The position numbers and the translations under genes were made by a program. The notes beneath the pieces were generated by a model. That model did no database searches. It was not told where the DNA came from and was given only the letters and a program-made list of their open reading frames with translations. A stretch of DNA of 64,000 nt. Origin: Sulfurimonas sp. GTDB taxonomy: Bacteria > Campylobacterota > Campylobacteria > Campylobacterales > Sulfurimonadaceae. Shown piece after piece: positions 62,409 to 64,000 of this stretch (position 1 is the stretch's first letter; every line of letters starts with the position of its first letter). The DNA is taken from contig JAQTWZ010000001.1 of NCBI GenBank assembly GCA_028689055.1, positions 42,786-106,785 of the forward strand. The letters run 5' to 3'.

Positions 62409-63782
62409 CTAGCTATCTCCGCCAAGGGCCAAATGAAGATTAACATACTGTTCTAGTAATTGTCGCTGAGCGCTAACTCTCTCAATTTGTGTCTGAAGTG
62501 TGGAACGCTTAATCTGAAGGAGGTCAAGAAGAGTGATTTCTCCAGCGGAAAAGTTTTCATTGGCTATCTTCTCAGCCAATTGTGCATTTTCAAGTGCTTC
62601 TTCAATATATTGCTGTCGTTTTCGAAAAAGTATTTCATTGCTCAATGCCGTTTCGACCTCTTTAAAGGCTTTGAATGCTGTTTTCTGATAATTAGCAATG
62701 GCTGCTTTTTGTTCGGCACTCTTAATATCGACCTCGGCATCGAGTTTTCCGGCATTAAAGATAGGAAACAAAATCCCGCCGCCAATGTTCCAAAGAACAT
62801 TTAGCGGATCGCTCAGCTTTTCAAGTTCATCAGAACGAGCACCAAAAGAACCCGTTAGAGAGATTGTCGGCAGCTTTGCAGCCTTTGCCTCTTCAAGGCG
62901 GTTGAATGCACTAGCTACTCTGCGCTCGGCAGCCCGTATGTCGGGACGGTGTTCAAGTACATCCGAGGGAATTCCCGCTTTTACATGAGCGGGCATTGCA
63001 GGAAAATCCTCTTTCGCTTCAAAGTCAGCAGATGGGTAGCGACCAAGCAAAATTTCTAGGGTACGCAGAGCGTTCATGTGGTTGCTTTTTGCATTTTGTG
63101 TGGACTCCCTAGCTCTTGCTAAATCGTGGCCGATGAGATGAATATCTTGTTTTGATAAAAGTCCTTCTTCATAAAAAGCCTCAGTAACTCTCAATGTTTG
63201 CATTAAGTTCTGCTCAAATGTATAAGACAAATCAAGCAGCCTGTTTGTCTCAAGTACGGCAAAATAAGATTTTGCCGTCTGAGCACTAAGTGATTGCATA
63301 GCAGACTTAAGATCATATTCGACAGCATAATAATCATATACGGCAGCTCTTTGGCTTGAGCGAAGCCGTCCCCAAATATCGACTTCCCACGACACATCCA
63401 GCGAGACACCATATTGATTGTAGCTAATATTTCGCATGTCCATGTTCTTCTGACGGCTAATATTACTTGTCAAATCAAGTGACGGGGACAAAGTAGCTGA
63501 TGCTTTTGCGGCCATAGCTGAAGCCTTAAAGAGATTTGCAGCAGCAACCTCTATGTCATGGTTGTGAGTATATACTTCATCAATAAGCTTTTCAAGACGA
63601 GGATGGTTGAACTCTTTGACCCATCCGTTTGCATTGTAAGATTTCTCTTGGGATATAGAGCTTACCCATTTTTGTGGAGGCTTCATGCCGGCTTCCGGTC
63701 GGGTATAGTCGACTGTAGTGCATCCACCTAGAAGAAAAGAAACCGATAGACCTGCTAATGCATATTTTTGAAACATGAGCAT
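62409..63782 (-). CDS. NodT/OprM-type outer-membrane efflux lipoprotein
   Basis: 457 residues from ATG 63782 (AAAGGAG about 10 bases upstream). Lipobox SFLLGGCTTVDY, then two OEP repeats typical of TolC/OprM channels (DLTSNISRQ, GVSLDVSWEVDIWGRLRSSQRAA, EHRPDIRAAERRVASAFNRLEEAKA, SAGEITLLDLLQIKR). Outer-membrane exit duct of an efflux system; the pump and adaptor are not in view and may lie past the right edge. Confidence 0.93.
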   Translation of the reverse strand: MLMFQKYALAGLSVSFLLGGCTTVDYTRPEAGMKPPQKWVSSISQEKSYNANGWVKEFNHPRLEKLIDEVYTHNHDIEVAAANLFKASAMAAKASATLSPSLDLTSNISRQKNMDMRNISYNQYGVSLDVSWEVDIWGRLRSSQRAAVYDYYAVEYDLKSAMQSLSAQTAKSYFAVLETNRLLDLSYTFEQNLMQTLRVTEAFYEEGLLSKQDIHLIGHDLARARESTQNAKSNHMNALRTLEILLGRYPSADFEAKEDFPAMPAHVKAGIPSDVLEHRPDIRAAERRVASAFNRLEEAKAAKLPTISLTGSFGARSDELEKLSDPLNVLWNIGGGILFPIFNAGKLDAEVDIKSAEQKAAIANYQKTAFKAFKEVETALSNEILFRKRQQYIEEALENAQLAEKIANENFSAGEITLLDLLQIKRSTLQTQIERVSAQRQLLEQYVNLHLALGGDS

Positions 63783-63808
63783 TATATTTTTACTCCTTTG
63801 CTGTAAAA

Positions 63809-64000
63809 TCACAGCTTATACCCAATTGCCGAAAATACGAATACTCCCGTGTCAGATTCGCTAATAGGGCTTTTGGCAGCGTCTCCTTGCAATTGCTTAA
63901 CTTGTGCACTAAGCATAACAAACCAGCTTTTATTGATGGTGTAGAGAGAGTTGACTGCGGCAGAAACATGCTTGAATCCAGCCTTGGCATCGAATTTTGT
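63809..64000 (-). CDS. MipA/OmpV family outer-membrane protein, 3' end only
   Basis: The minus-strand frame entering at the right edge reads TKFDAKAGFKHVSAAVNSLY, then NKSWFVMLSAQVKQLQGDAAKSPI and ends VFSAIGYKL. The KSWFV...GDAA-SPI pattern and GY-hydrophobic end are those of MipA/OmpV barrels. The stop is at 63809-63811, 27 bases before the NodT gene, same strand. Confidence 0.75.
   Translation of the reverse strand, partial: TKFDAKAGFKHVSAAVNSLYTINKSWFVMLSAQVKQLQGDAAKSPISESDTGVFVFSAIGYKL

Overview
The window is a piece of a chromosome from a Campylobacterota bacterium (former Epsilonproteobacteria), most like Sulfurimonas or a close relative. The signs are an AT-rich genome, a nuo operon whose last gene is followed directly by the flagellar-disk gene pflA (the order known from Campylobacter and Helicobacter), a remote CheZ of the Helicobacter/Campylobacter type, a DUF3972-like protein, CetA/CetB-like energy-taxis proteins and a U32-family RNA hydroxylation protein. 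The species assignment is inference.

Layout. 1-9.6 kb: the distal half of the complex I operon (nuoG partial, then nuoH-I-J-K-L-M-N), tightly packed, followed by pflA. 12-38 kb: mostly housekeeping genes (dapB, a PAS-GGDEF-EAL protein, trxA/trxB with a membrane protein between them, a globin, a PHP phosphatase, cheZ, a U32 protein, purE, a DUF89 protein, a broken outer-membrane protein gene, an M6-type metalloprotease with a small partner, glyQ). A Sau3AI-like restriction-modification pair at 25.8-28.5 kb interrupts them. Then come rpmI-rplT, rarA-rluB-kdsD, an NAD(P)HX repair enzyme, thiG and an SNF transporter. 38.1-38.7 kb: five tRNA genes (Pro, His, Arg, Arg, Leu).

38.7-55.4 kb is accessory DNA. 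A 4.6 kb island sits at the 3' end of tRNA-Leu, bounded by a 56-bp direct repeat, and carries AbiE, a DUF6933-like protein and a Fic protein but no integrase. Next is a gene-poor stretch with palindromes and helically phased TGTAAA repeats ahead of a tyrosine recombinase. An IS256-family element (8-bp target duplication, both ends found) has replaced the C-terminus of the last gene of a small WGR-protein operon. After that comes a sensory cassette with four Aer-type PAS domains in three genes, feeding an HD-GYP domain, a chemoreceptor and a truncated GGDEF domain. A PemK/MazF toxin-antitoxin pair and a serine recombinase follow.

55.4-64 kb (all minus strand): a TetR-led operon with a LolA-like protein, two FtsX-type permeases, a LolD-like ATPase, an outer-membrane barrel and an outer-membrane phospholipase A. 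It looks like a private lipid or lipoprotein route to the outer membrane. Upstream of it lie a NodT-type outer-membrane efflux lipoprotein and the 3' end of a MipA/OmpV gene.

The most unusual signal is not a gene. The 8-mer CTGCGTTT (or its complement AAACGCAG) occurs 37 times by eye in the first 37.3 kb, in both orientations, in several reading frames and in non-coding DNA. It is absent from the accessory segments and from the 55.4-64 kb block, apart from one copy at 55379. It behaves like an uptake-sequence or other genome-signature motif and separates native from acquired DNA.
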